Below the pieces are notes generated by a model. It saw only the letters and a list, made by a program, of their open reading frames with translations. It made no database searches and was not told where the DNA came from. A stretch of DNA of 64,000 nt from Meconema thalassinum (lineage: Eukaryota; Arthropoda; Insecta; Orthoptera; Tettigoniidae), in contig OX336389.2 in the NCBI GenBank assembly GCA_946902985.2, positions 1,288,970,792 to 1,289,034,791 on the forward strand. The letters are read 5' to 3'. Positions 10,374 through 22,900 of this stretch are shown here, piece after piece (positions within the stretch are counted from its first letter, which is position 1; each line of letters opens with the position of its first letter). A program made the translations under genes and the position numbers.

Positions 10374-12215
10374 GTTTAAAGAACCGCTACAGCTGGCTGT
10401 GCTACTACTAACTACTGCACTGGTCTGGTTGTTCTGGGCTGTGTTGTCATTGTTTGGCTGTATATTACTACCACTAGGCTGTCCTCTTCCTTGACCCCTA
10501 TTCTGGTTGTAATTATTGTCATTATAATTTCTCCCTTGATTTCCCCCGAAATCATTATTTCTCCCTTGATTTCCCCTGAAATCATTGTTCCTCCCTTGAT
10601 ACTGATTACCATAGCCATTTCCTCTGTTCTGATTTAGCTGATTATTATTTCTATTTTGAGCGTTGGCCCCTTCGCCACCGTTCCCTTGAACTTCCTGATG
10701 CCTGGCTTCATTAGGCCTATTATTATTATTACCCTGGTTCCTATTGAAATTGTCCTCATAACCCCCTCTCCCTAGTGCATCAAATGTGCTTAACAAATTT
10801 TCTACTTGTGATATTGTCTTTACATTCTGGATACAAGCAGCCTCCTTGATCCTATAGGGAAAGTGCCTAAGTAGCAACCTCACCACATCACTTTCCTCCT
10901 TCAAGCCATCAAGATATTTACACACTAATACCTGCCCTAAAAAGTATTCGGTCGTGGTGGAGCTTCCTTTAGGGTTATATTTACCACACACTACTCCCTC
11001 ACGATGCTGCGACTGAATAACCTCATTCCAGAACTTTTCACAGAATTTCATTTTAAAATCATTAATATCAGTAAACTTGTCTCTGTAGACAGCAAACCAA
11101 TTCCTCGTTTCCCCCACAAACACTTGTTCTAAAATTTCAACTACCTGGCACCACTCAATACTACCATTTTCCAACCTCTCCCCGAATTTATTTTCTATAG
11201 TATTCATGAACTCCATTGGGCACCCCTGTCGATTGCTGAACTTACCCAGTTCTACCTCCCTGTGTGTGCTATTCACAAAAACTGGCCTATTCTGACTATT
11301 TTCTTGCCTGATCCTAGCTTTTAATTTTAATTCTAATTCTGCGATTTTCTCCTCAGCCTTCCTCTCAATACTGTTTACTGTTAATTTAATGTTTCCTTCT
11401 GATTCTTCTACTTTATCATATAGCTTTGCTTGTTTATCCTCAATCTTGCTAATGCTCTCTCTATTATTCTCTCTTAAATCATTTACTTCTGCAACTATTT
11501 GCGAGTGGACTTTCTCAAATCTACCCCCCAGCTGTTCCTTAACCTCTTTAGTTGCTACCTGAATTTTGTAAATTTCTCCCCCCAATTGTTTTTTGACCTG
11601 CTGTGTTTCCAGTTGCACTAGTTCTTTTAAATTTTCAGCCTATGTACTGATTCTAATTTCTAACTCCTCCTGTACTTTTCCTAATTTTCTGTCTACATCT
11701 GCAATAATCTCCTTAGCCTTCTCTTCCATCACCCCTCTGATCTCACCTCTAATCAGCTCAAATTTATCACTGATTTCCCTACTGTTTCGTTCTAATTTAG
11801 CACTTAAAGTTTCAGTACTCTCGCTATTTTCCCTACTGTTTTGTTCTAATTTTGCATTATTCTGTTCTAATTTTTTATTTAAAGCTTCTGTACTTTCTTT
11901 ATTATCCCTACTGTTTTGTTCTAATTTGGCATTTAAGGCATCTGTACTTTCTTTATTTTCCCTGCTGTTTTGTTCTAATTTTGCATTATTCTGTTCTAAT
12001 TTTGCATTTAAGGCATCACTACTAACTTTGTTCTGATACATGAACTCGAGAAGTAAAGTTTTTAATTCTGGTTGGCCGCCTACTCTCCCTGTTTCAGTAT
12101 CGGGATTTACCTCCGCTACCCCGGTAGTACCATCACTCGACATACTGCTCGTATCATCACTCTCCAGTTGATGACCACTACGTAACCTCATCTGTTTTTC
12201 TTTCTCATCCCCCAT
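10353..12215 (-). pseudogene. gag: gag of element A, one amber stop
   Basis: The likely start is the ATG at 12213-12215 (MGDEKEKQMRLRSG), just inside the interior. The N-terminal third is a long coiled coil made of repeats built on ALNAKLEQN and RENKEST. The middle contains a retrotransposon-type capsid region (motifs GCPMEFMNTIENKFG and NWFAVYRDKF). The C-terminus is Asn/Gln/Gly-rich (GRNNDF and GNQGRN repeats) with no zinc knuckle. The Asn/Gly-rich tail may replace it in RNA binding, which is inference. An in-frame TAG at 11640-11642 splits the roughly 620-codon frame, so this copy cannot make full-length Gag without readthrough. Gag would form the particle that packages the element RNA. 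Confidence 0.8.
10374..10380 (-). promoter_or_regulatory. Programmed -1 frameshift site UUUAAAC, gag to pol (element A)
   Basis: On the minus strand the gag codons read TCT TTA AAC, placing the heptamer U UUA AAC in the exact phase needed for tandem -1 slippage. The gag stop lies only six codons later (10353-10355). The -1 frame leads straight into the open pol frame, and pol is in the -1 frame relative to gag. No strong downstream stem is obvious by eye. Element C has the same heptamer in the same place. Confidence 0.7.
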
Positions 12216-12328
12216 AATGATATACACTGATAAAGACAAATAACCCCCAAAATACAGGCACAGAAATATATACCCTTCTCCTTCCACAAATGTTATTAGG
12301 TTTTCATCCCCAAGTTGTCGGCGACAAA

Positions 12329-13720
12329 TGAAACGGTTTTGCTTGGTCCCTACTGTTGGGTGACAAATGTAACTGTTTACCTTTGCTCCACGTTGAGCGT
12401 TAAATGTAATGCTTCTACTGGCCCTGCCTTGCCCTTTGAAATATTTACTCTGCCTAAGATATGTTGTTTTAATGGGTGCCAAGACCTCAACGCAATGTTG
12501 AAATCTAAATTTGTATTTAACAACACCTAGCTCTGGTAAAACACCTTCAAGAATCTATTCACTCAGATCGTGGTATGATTTGATCATTAACCCAACAAAC
12601 GATTGTATCAGGACAAGGAATTGGTCTATATCTAATGCTACCTACTGAAAGCAAAGATTGCATGGTTAAAAGAAATGAATTTATTATATATAACAAGTAT
12701 TGCAAAATTAGTAATAATAATAAGTTTAAAATTTAAATTGGAGCGTTGCGATTCGAATATTATCGCTAGAAAATTACGTGAAAACGGATTCGGATAAATT
12801 ACTGATTTTACTCTTATTCCCAAGCTATGAAGTTACTGAATACTGAATATAAAACAGAAACGAGAGATTGCGTAGTTCTGCGTCATTCGCGCTTACCACT
12901 GGAAATTGCCGAAGCATTTCCCTCGTACTGGATGATGTAGAGAGCTTCCCACTGTCTCCTGGACGTCGTCATCTTCTTCGTTAGTTGATGATATCCTGGT
13001 AGATTTGATAACTTAATGGTCCGAACATCGGAGCCAAACACTCGTACAACCACACTGGTTAAGTTTTACAAAGATAGTCCTCCACTCCACGGAACCTCGG
13101 AGCCACTCACACGCGCAACCATACTGGTTAAGTTCTACACAGATTGTCCTCCACTCCACGGCGCGCCAAACGATATATGCACTCGTCGGCTCCCCACTCC
13201 GCTGCCGACTTCCACCTAACGTGGTCCTCACTGATTGGCTGTGCCACCCCGCTACTCCCCTCCTTAGGCTCAATACACACGGCGCGCGGATGATGTCGTT
13301 TGCCGTTCCAGACTATTTCGCCTTTTCTTGACGCTGCAACCCAGGCTTGCGACATGCTTCTTGACAAGAATAAGCCTGTATCCGAATTCCCAGTGAGTCA
13401 TCTCTCTCATAATACCCTAACTGACAAAACTCTGTAAAATTCCGTAATCATATAATTTTCTATGATAATGTAGTTCGTAATAATTTGCTTGATAGTGTTT
13501 TCTATGACATAGAAAACCTATCTGTATGCTTATAATTTTATAAAAATGCTCCAAAAATACCTTAATAATAATAATAATAATAATAATAAGTTAATAATAA
13601 TAATAATAAATTAACATGAAAGCTTCTCTTGGCTGAACAATTTGCCGCGTAAATAAATATAGAATGGCTTCCTACTGACTTATGCCAGTGGCGTAAAATC
13701 TCCTCGAAAAACACGTTACA
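12329..13720 (-). repeat. 5' LTR of element A
   Basis: A 1392-bp partner of the LTR at 6365, holding the promoter for the minus-strand transcript. The first 113 bp below it (12216-12328) are the leader. Confidence 0.9.
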
Positions 13721-13724
13721 ACAG

Positions 13725-14044
13725 TTGTTGTACATTGCTTGCACAATTTCCAACATTTCTCTTCCCAGTCTCTTCTTAACCATGGTTTCCCATACCTTCT
13801 CTCTGGGGACACTATCAAATGCCTTTTCTAGATCTATGAAAGTCATGATCAAATCCTCTCCATATTCCCAGTTCTTTTCCATCACCTGCCTCAAACTAAA
13901 GATTGGGTCCACTGTGGATCTTCCACTCCTGAAGCCACACTGTTCCTCTTGCAACTCTCCTTCCACCTTTCTTCTCATCCTTCTCTCTAATATCCTTTCC
14001 AGTATTTTTACTATATGTGATATGAGGGTGATCCCTCGATAGTT
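13725..14044 (-). pseudogene. RTE-like LINE reverse transcriptase, 5' part (truncated)
   Basis: The minus-strand frame carries the early RT motifs NYRGITLIS, CGFRSGRSTVDPIF and FIDLEKAFDSVPR, which hold the first catalytic Asp of the palm, and ends AMYNNC at the insertion point of element A. The frame resumes at 6364. Sequence above about 14046 no longer looks like LINE, so the copy is 5'-truncated inside the RT, with no endonuclease, as is usual for LINE insertions. Confidence 0.8.
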
Positions 14045-14259
14045 ATATACGCAAGAAAGCTTTACTTGTAAAACTTGCTGAATAATCATTGCCTTTTACT
14101 TCAATGTTTTGTGTTATTGGTAGCACTGGTGCAACTTTCATTTGTATTTTGGCTGGTTTGGTTCTTACAGCTGTGTAGTTTAGTTTTAGACCCATGAAAT
14201 CACTGTTTCAACATGCCGAAGTGAAGGTGTCAGAAAGGTTTGTCACTTCTGTTTTACAG

Positions 14260-14337
14260 GATCAACTAATAAATCTGGAAGAGGAGGGGGAAATTGCTTT
14301 AGAACAATTTTACCATTATGTTGACCATTTTCTTTGA
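14260..14337 (+). CDS. Possible short 3'-terminal exon
   Basis: A pyrimidine-rich stretch ending in ACAG (14256-14259) precedes an open frame of 25 codons plus TGA, which begins DQLINLEEEGEIALEQF and ends YVDHFL. The acidic, helix-prone composition looks coding, and an AATAAA lies at 14948-14953. It is too short to identify. It may belong to the same transcription unit as the exon at 799, or be chance. Confidence 0.3.
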   Translation, partial: DQLINLEEEGEIALEQFYHYVDHFL

Positions 14338-16576
14338 CACTTGCATTGAGTATATTAATTTCCCACACCTTTTAAGGCATCTGATGGGTGATTTTTTAAA
14401 TGGAAGAGTATTCAGGATTGTTGTTCATTTATTAAAAGTGTTTACCAAATTTTGCTGTTGAAGCTTGATGAAATTTCATGCCGTACATGTACTGGGTACT
14501 TAAGCGCCGTCCCACTGGGAGCGCTGCTAGGCAAGAGTTTGCCTTGTAATTGGTTGATTTGGCCTTGTTATATTTGATGTTCTGTGTTGTTGAGAACACG
14601 TGCTTGAATCACGTTACGGTAACGGTTCATTATCCTGATTTTGGGAGAGATTTAAGTCATTTATACGTTCAAACTACTCGCAATAGGCAAATGTTGTTCC
14701 TGGATAACAAGATACTGTACGTCTTATTTCTGCAGCATATATTCGTACTGCATACTTTTCATTCATAAACCGTTTTTGCCAAATAATCAAAATGCGGTGT
14801 TGCTCACACCAAAGAATATAGGTCATATGACATCGGTGTAAGCCTACTGTACACAGTTAACCGTCCAGTCCAAAGTCACCAGTTGGTGCAATTTTTTAAA
14901 ATGGACATATGTCTTTATATTAAATATGGTTTGGAGTGATCCTGTTAAATAAAAAGAAAATCTTAATAATATTTGGTGGCTAATATTTTCATACATTGCT
15001 GCCATACCACTTAGCGTGCTGCAGTAGTTTCGTGTTAGATTGCCTTACTATGCGTTATTCACTTCTATTACATTTGGTGACTTGTGGTGTCGCCGTTTAA
15101 CAATGTTGTATGATCTTCCACGAGTTTGTATAATAATAGCACGTGGCAAATTTAAAGGTTAGGCATGTATTTTCTGATGTTTGCAGTGCAAGTTACTGTG
15201 CGTTTAACATAAAATTGTTCCCGTTGGATTATCGATTTTGAAGTTAGTACCGTAGGTTAAACACATGCTTTAATATTGCTGAGGATAGCCAATTGACGAA
15301 ATTCAGGCATGGTCAGGACACGCAGAATTATTGCTGTATTTTCGGAAAAGGAACTTGGAGCTAAACCCCGAAAGGATCACAGGGATAAGGGAACAAATTA
15401 TTATGTTTTAAGTGGTAGCATCGAGAAGGAATCGGTGATTTTGAGGGTTAGGTTATGCAACAGACGGACTGTCACATCCTCACCTGTCAAAGACAGACCA
15501 CAGACGGCTTAACATCATTGAAGCAGAGAATGTAGATGGTCAATTTGTGTACATGGTCATACTTAGTTGAAATGGAATCACAGTCACTTAGTCGATCTCG
15601 TTACAAATTTGCTCTAATGGCGTTATTTTCCACGCTGAATTAGCTGGAATGGAGGTAGATATGTCCCGAGATTCCAGTTTTGCGCAAATCCAGTTAAACA
15701 GTTAATTTTGAGAACATTGCACTGTCACAGTCATGATTTTATTTTTCCATGATGGTCAAAATTGGATAGCAGGTTGATATGTCCTGGAAGTCCCAGTGTG
15801 ATACATCGAAGACGTGCCCATGTCCCCGCCATCAGCTTCTCAGCAACGCCACCATCCAATCCACCACGTTCAGGCCATTTCCCAAATGATCAACACTCGT
15901 ACTCTGCACTCTCGTGTACACTTACACTCAAGACCGAGTGTCAACACTTGGTCTTGTTTACTCACTGTTTTGGAACTTATCTGCACTCTCCCTCCCTGGG
16001 CACGGTACACAAAGTATGATTGCTGGCGGTTCGCATTGCTGACTTTGTCAGTTTACATTCGTTGCAATCTGATTATTGCGAATAAGAAGCTCTGGCAACT
16101 GAAGTACTATGTGTGAGAAAAGTAAGCTAATGTGTAGCTGTGGGATGTAAAAGACTTCCATGTCTGATGAAGGATAATATAATTTTTAGCATTTAAGAAT
16201 AAATCCTACATTTATTTCTTTAGCATTTTACTGCCATTTTGTCCAATGAGATAGTGATCAATTAGTAATAGTGTAAAAGTTAATATTACATTAAGACTGT
16301 TTTATTTTTCCTGTCTCGGAGAACGGTGTCCTTTGCAACACCCTCTTGTAGTGACTACCCTCCTAAAAATACCTTACCTTCAATTGTTGGGGTGTTTGCT
16401 AGATTGGTAGACTGAAAAGTGTTTCTCCACTATGCAGGCGGCATAATGGTTGTGTTAAACTCTCTCGCCAGTTCTACGTAATCAATTCATATTTGTTACA
16501 AATTTCAAGATCATAGAAGAATATTTGCAAATGTCATCAATGGCCAAGCTGTGATTCATTTTCTGCTGTTTTATAT
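14338..16576. other. No recognisable gene
   Basis: Unique-looking, AT-rich DNA. A 67-codon plus-strand frame at 15309-15512 has no recognisable motif, no visible splice support and no neighbours that give it meaning, so I do not call it a gene. Ty3/Gypsy element B is inserted at the right edge. Confidence 0.4.
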
Positions 16577-17457
16577 TGTTTTAGATCCCTTAGTTGGGGG
16601 GTAGTTTGGGATAAAACACTTGTGTCACTGTACTAATTTGGAAGGTTGTTCCTAAATGAGAGCAGCTTCCCGTAGCTGGGAGAGCTTACTAGTGTAGTGT
16701 GTTGTTTAGTGTTTAAACGCTAGGGGGTGTTCCTGCAAAGATGCAAGTGTTTATTAGGGGATGGACCTCTAAATGCAGGCTACTATACTGGCCTGCCAGC
16801 TGGACGGGATGAGTAATACAATAGGCGTGCTGATGTCAGCGGCTCGACGTTATGTAGTCGAGTCGCGTGCTGGGAAATACAATGCAGTCTGACAAAGCAG
16901 TTACTGGCTACTACGGTCACGGACAATCGTGACGAAGGTCAGTAGGGGTATGAGGACGTGAAGAGGAGTGTAATTATCAATGCAAGTGTAATTTACTGAC
17001 CATGTGTTTATTGGTCAGCGAGTGTGAATTTGTAAGTCCCTCTTGGGAAGTCTTAGGCAAATGTAAAATACAACTAGTGTGTACAAGTTTGGGGGTAGGT
17101 GTGTACAAAATAAAGGAGTCTGAGCACTTTGATGAATCTCACCTGATGTAGCAGGAACAGACGTTGGCTAGGGCCGCTGGCGACGCACACTGTATAACAG
17201 ATAATGGCTCCTAGTTAGGACTCCATTCTTATAGTTTTAGGTGCTGCATGGTCAGCATTACGTCACTGTAGCTGCCCCAGTTGTTGATGTAGATGTTTAT
17301 GTATGTGTTGCAAGTAGTTGGCTAACCTCCCGAGCTGGGTGGCCGCCTCTTGCTGTGTAAAGATAATGTTCTGGTCTTATGATGTTGCCAGTTGGGGTGG
17401 TTTTAGTGAAAGATGGGGGTGGCTCTCAGGGGTACTTCCCCCCCCCGGGGCTGTACA
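16577..17457 (-). repeat. 3' LTR of element B
   Basis: An 881-bp copy. Relative to the partner it lacks 4 bp near 17281 and differs in the C/G-run lengths near 17441-17450. Confidence 0.9.
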
Positions 17458-17470
17458 AGTCCCCTTCTTC
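17458..17470 (-). other. Polypurine tract of element B
   Basis: The minus strand reads GAAGAAGGGGACT immediately before the 3' LTR start (TGTACAG). This is the plus-strand DNA primer site expected in an LTR element, and it confirms the orientation. Confidence 0.75.
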
Positions 17471-19010
17471 GATTAGTTCGCGTCCCCGCGAACGGGAACG
17501 GGACGTGGAGTGGGGTGTCGATGTGATGGTTCGTTCTGGATTTTTTCTTGTACTTCTTCTTTTCTTCCGTGTTGGTGTAGGTGTGTCGATGTCGTGGTGA
17601 TGTGAGTCCAGCTTGTGCTCAGAGGGGTAGGTTTTGGGTGTGGAACATATTTTGGTTTCGTACATGTGTAAATAGCAATAGCAAACATAATTCGTGAATC
17701 TTAAAGCGTGAATTCGTAAAACATATCAAATTCATAAAGTATCAACATTATTTTAGATACATGGTTGTAAGAATAGGTACTAAATGCAACATGGATCAGA
17801 TATAACAATGTAACATGAAAGAATAATCGTAATAATGATTGCGTAAGTGCACAACGAGGGGAAAAAACATCGTTAGGGCTAGGCATGCCCTTTCGCTGTC
17901 GCTGCAGCGGATGAAAAAGTGCCCTCGTGTGAGGTGTACAATGTAACATTTAAAATATAGAGATAGAGTGGAGGGAAAGAAAAACAAATGTCTTAAGGTG
18001 TAATTAGTTGGTTTATATAACATGCTTTTATTATGTGAGGGTGAAGTAAGACATTTTTACAAAATGTAAGTTAAAAGAGTGGAAAGGAAAGTCAGTGTAT
18101 ACATGTGTGTGGAATAAATAAGAAAATACATACGTTTACAATGGGTGACATCATTGGTATACTGGCGACCTTGTGTTAGAATATAAGTAATTATAAATAG
18201 TTTGGATGGCATGTGTGTAATAGTATTAATAATTTGAACATTCTTAGTATAATGTTGCCTGTCGGCGTTGATCGGTGGGCCAGTATGATTTGCTAATTTT
18301 TGTGTAAGGTGCCTCTTATCAAATAATACATCATTTTCTACATCCCTTTCTATGTACGCTACTCACTATAGTCTAACTTAATTATCTTATTCTTAGACGG
18401 CCGTATTTACTATGCCTTGCGTGCACGCTACTCTCTGCACTCATGTGCCATCTCATGGCCATGTACTATCCGGCCGTTTTCCGGTGCGGTTTAGTGGTCA
18501 CGCTGCTAGTCCACTTTCCACCTGCTGTGTGTTTTAATGGTCTTCCTGCCGTGAGTAGGAGTTCCATCTTGATGATGAGGTACGGCACATACAAAGGCCG
18601 TGCCGTCTCTGATCATCGTATATTGCTCTTTATTTGAGCGTTGTGTACTCAGGTCAACGCCTTCAGCATCTCACGGCTGCTGATTGCCATTGCCTGCTGG
18701 CGTCATCACCTTTAGAGGTGTGATTGAAATCGACGAAGATCAGTGTGTTGGTGTGTCAGAGATAAGTAGTGTAATGTGGTGTTGGAAAAATATTTACAAT
18801 AGACATCATCTGTAAAATAAATTCATTATTAATTCCCCTTTTTCGGTGGAAACATATGTATGATGGCGCCTCCTGGTTTGCCTGAAATACATTTCAATAT
18901 TATAGTCACATATATTCCGTTCATTGTTATGCGCCATCTAAATCTACTTAATCTAGGTTAGCCTATGTATTATCTAGCTTAGTCTATGTATTATCTAGCT
19001 TATTCTATGT

Positions 19011-19135
19011 GTTGTCGGGCTTACCCTGGTAACGGTTTTTGGTAACCAGGTGCCGAACGTGCTATTTTAATCTTACTTATCTTAATATGTTGTCGGGCTT
19101 ACCCTGGTAACGGTTTTTGGTAACCAGGTGCCGAA
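19011..19135. repeat. Tandem pair with an ACCAGG/CCTGGT hairpin
   Basis: A 47-bp unit beginning GTTGTCGGGCTTACCCTGG occurs at 19011 and again at 19089. Each unit contains CCTGGT and, 14 nt on, ACCAGG, able to form a short stem. A shorter tandem of TATGTATTATCTAGCTTA precedes it at 18963-19010. Confidence 0.7.
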
Positions 19136-19585
19136 ATGTTTTACCTTAATCTTAAGGTGCTTAGCCTAATTTATGATAATTAAAAAAATATTTTGTATTT
19201 ACAATCCGAATGGTTTTACCTTAATCTAGTGCCGAAATGTGCTGTAGCAGCTGTTTTACAACAGCACTTATTAAATTTGCTTAATTCTAAGTTGCGTTCC
19301 AAATGCAACTGCCTTACATGCTAAAATTTCGAACGGAGCGATCGCCCGAGGCAGTTTTACCTCCCCAGGTCACCACCCGTGTGTATTTTAGAAACACCGG
19401 TTGTCTCTAAAACCACCGGATTCCGCTCCCTTAATACTAGTTGTCGACATTTATATTAGTGATTAATAACTAGTGATTACTAAAGTTCCTGGCGCCTGCG
19501 CTGCTGGAGAGCAAACGCATCGCCGTTGTACTTGCCTGTGTTGTCATCATTCTTCAATTATCCTTTGTTGATGTATTCATCATTT

Positions 19586-19985
19586 CTGGGTTTGCCCACG
19601 GGAACCCCTGTGAGAGCTCGCTGCGTTCCTCATTTACATCTCTGGCCGCCCGCTGCGTTACCATTTAAGCTCTGGAGACTCGCTGTCAGCCATTTATCTG
19701 GGCACGGGACATCGTTCGGGGAAAATCGTCCGATAAAATAATATCATCCGGGAATTTAGCGTCCGGGAATCCTCTTCGCCTATATTGGCATTAATAATAG
19801 CATCCGGGAATTTAGCGTCCGGGAATCCTCTTCGTCTATATTGGCATTATTCTCCATTGCTGGGTTTGCCCACGCGAACCCCTCTTGGCAGCCCGCTGCA
19901 TGCCTATTTAATATCTCTGGCCGCCCGGTGCGTGACCATGTAAGCTCTGGTGACTCGCTGTCAGCCATTTGTGTGGGCACGGGAC
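19586..19985. repeat. Nested direct repeats in the 3' region of element B
   Basis: A block of about 125 bp (start CTGGGTTTGCCCAC) occurs at 19586-19710 and again, diverged, at 19860-19985. Between them a unit of about 56 bp starting CATCCGGGAATTTAGCGTCC is tandemly duplicated (19745-19800 and 19801-19850). Confidence 0.75.
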
Positions 19986-22900
19986 CGAATGATCGCATTC
20001 ATTCCGTATTATTCATATTTCATGTATATTATTCATTGTTGATTATCATTTATTTGGTCGTCTTCACCCCGTCACGCGGGACAAGGACTTGGCGAATCTA
20101 GGATTGGTCCCGCTGAATCCTGAGATTCTCCTTCACTTCTGCGAGTAGAAGACTAGCTTCCCGCCATAGAAGCTCTACTTAACTTACGTACTAAACTAGG
20201 AGTCTAGTCCTAATGTGGTCGTCCCTAGGTTCCTCTCCTGAGTCCGGTGCGGAGCTGGCTAATTCTCCCCCCAGTCGTCAAAAGTCTCCCCTGCAGGTCT
20301 TGGCTTCGACGACCGTGCCAGGCCATCAATGCTTCAACCTTACGTAGTTCCGTCTTTTTGGTCTGGGTCAGGATCTGTTGGCGTCTTGCCCCGTCCCTGC
20401 CTTTCTGTTTACGCTCTCATCACCATTCACCGTGATATCAGATTCCTTTTTTATAAAAAAAATAGGTGTGATATGTAAGTAATTTACTGTGTGATTATGT
20501 AAATTTTTAAGTGTTCTGGGGTTGTAGAATCTTCTAGATGCATGGACTACTTCAGGTCTGTTCGCCATGTCAGATGTCCAGCGATAATGCCTTGTTGATT
20601 TTCTGGAGGTGTTAGTAGGTTTCTTTGGCGTTGGGTCCCTTGTTATTAGGATCGGGGGTGTTATTTGCTGAATAGGCTTAAAGCGTGGTAGGAGAGGGTT
20701 ATGCATCTTTGGACTCCATGTTTATGGTGGCCGGGAGCCGGTGATGCTGCTAGGATGTCTTTACAGTGAGTGGATGGGGGTAGGTATTTCCCAGGTGTTC
20801 AAAATTTTTAAAAGTTCCATGCAGGTATGGTAATAATAATATCCCTGGTATGTGGGTAGGATATTCCATGCATGTGGCTGGATATGAGGCGTATCCGCTC
20901 TCATTTGTGGACAGGTGTGGGCCGAGGTATGATAATTCTATGTCCCTTGCATGCGGGATTATTTAGTAAAAAAGAGATGTTATTATGAATTTGGCCTCAT
21001 CTCTTGCTTAGAGATGTGCATTACGCTTGCTCTTCTTTCTGACACACCCCTAATACTCGGGTGTAGGCATTTAGAACCAGGGTGTAGTATACCCAAATTC
21101 CTGGTAGACGCATGAAGTCTATTAACCCCGATGTATATTTTGGAATGTGGTCTAGCTGTTTCTATGTGTCTGTTTGTTTGTGTTGAATAGTGTTGTAATT
21201 GATGGCTTATGTAGGGAGAGGGGTGCTGGGATGTTATTCCGTACCTAGTATATTGGCCATCCTGGTGGCATTGTCCATCTCTGCTCCTGTCATCCTCACT
21301 TGGTCAATGTTGGGTTTCTATCCGCTCCTTGGGATGGTTAAGTGCGGTGACGCTGTGACGTCACGGCCTAATCTGGTCTCTCATTTGTAATGTTAAGGTA
21401 GCAAGTGATTGTGAGTGTAGCTGGTCCTGTCCTGATCGCCTATGATGTTTTTTTTTAGATAAAAAAACAAGAAGAGAAGTAGTTATTGGGGTGGGTTGTT
21501 CCTTCAGGGAATCTGTCTGTATTCTCCCCGATTAGTGGGCGCGTGTGGGCAGGAGGTGCCCGTGGCTGTGGTTACTGAGGCTTGCGTGTCTGTGGTTGCG
21601 TTCCGCTGCATCACGCTGGCGCGCGTGCCGTTATCGGATACGTCTTATCGTGTGTCGTGTGGCTAATTGTCAGGCGGCGCGTGTAACTTGTAAACATGCT
21701 CCTGTGTTCCTTAGGTTAATATGGCCCACAGTATCTGTGCATTACGAAATGCCAGGCCTATCGTAATAACGCGGAATCCTGTGTCAATATCCGTGTGTCT
21801 GTATGCTGTTATTATTGATGGTTTATGACAGTGTCATCATATTGGCGTGTCACCAGCACGTCTGGGTGCTCTAGGAATGTCTACCGGCAACAATGTTGAA
21901 ATGCGCTAGAATTCGCAACGCAGTGTTTTGTTGTGTTTTTGTTTTCATGTTCTTGTATACGGGAAGACTCTGACGTTACGTATGGCGGCTGACGGAACGT
22001 GACTTGGGCAATGTCCGTGTGTTGACATTGTTTGACATTCAGGGAGGGCCAATGTGTTACTCTGTCCTGTTTTCGCTACCGATGTTGTGTGGACATTTAT
22101 TCCGCAAGACCTTTGCCTTGTGTAATTATCTATAATTTGTGTTTAGGAAGTCTATTTCCTATGTTTGGGGTAATCGAAATTTTGCATGGCTCTTTGCCGG
22201 AAAAATGTGGTGTTACCTGTTTTGTGTCTGTGAGAGTGGCGTCTCCCGTATCTAGGTGTTGGGCGCTATGGTTCAGAAAAAGTATTTTGTGGTCGCTAAT
22301 GCCCTAAGTAGGCTGTATAAAGAACCTCCCTGTTATTATAATTGTGTGGCTCACCCGCTTATGTACTTGTATGGGGCCAACTTCCGTCTAAGTGGGATTC
22401 TGGATTTTTGTTTTCCACGGCGTCCGATTTTTACTGGGAATTCGGACCCGCGATCCCGTGTAACGCTCCGTGTTTCATGTCTGCGTTGTCTGTTGGGATT
22501 TGTGCGTCCCTAGTGTGGTTTCTTATTGTGTCTTCGCGCCAAAAATACCATTGGTTAGTTTCTTTTTGGCACGATTGTATCGTGTTATCGTGTGTTCGCA
22601 CCCGCTTTGGTCTAAGGTCCTGGTGTTACAATTTCTGTACTGTATGTACCATGGCACGTTTATTGTGTGTTTGGGACACACGTATGAAAATATGCTTTAG
22701 CGTGAATATTTTGTGCCATTTGGGACGACCCTCGTACTCTAATTTTGGGAGTTATCGGGTTTTGAAACTGGCGTGAATGACTGTGTATGTTACAGCCAGG
22801 ACTGAAACACTGTTGGGTTGTCCGTAGCTGGTGAAGGTCGCATGATTATGTGTGTGTGTTATCGCTGACCTGGCGATGGTATTAAGTTACGACTGTGCAG

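Larger units (their letters stand above)
6365..13720 (-). mobile_element. Ty3/Gypsy LTR retrotransposon A (internally deleted)
   Basis: Two nearly identical LTRs (TG...CA) bound a 4.6 kb interior, and the 4-bp duplication acag flanks them at 6361-6364 and 13721-13724. Gene order on the minus strand is gag, a UUUAAAC slippage site, then protease and RT. RNase H and most of integrase are missing, which makes the copy non-autonomous. After the 5' LTR a TGTCGCCGACAACTTGGGG-like stretch (about 12307-12326, minus) sits where a primer-binding site should be; the tRNA is uncertain. The stretch 7758-8690 between the 3' LTR and the integrase remnant has no recognisable gene. The element inserted into the RT gene of the LINE. 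Confidence 0.9.

Noticed and set aside
17426..17688. Env cytoplasmic tail at the 3' end of element B
   Set aside because: The overlapping Arg/Ser/Pro-rich frames run into the LTR and show no signal peptide, glycosylation cluster, furin-type site or clear membrane segment.
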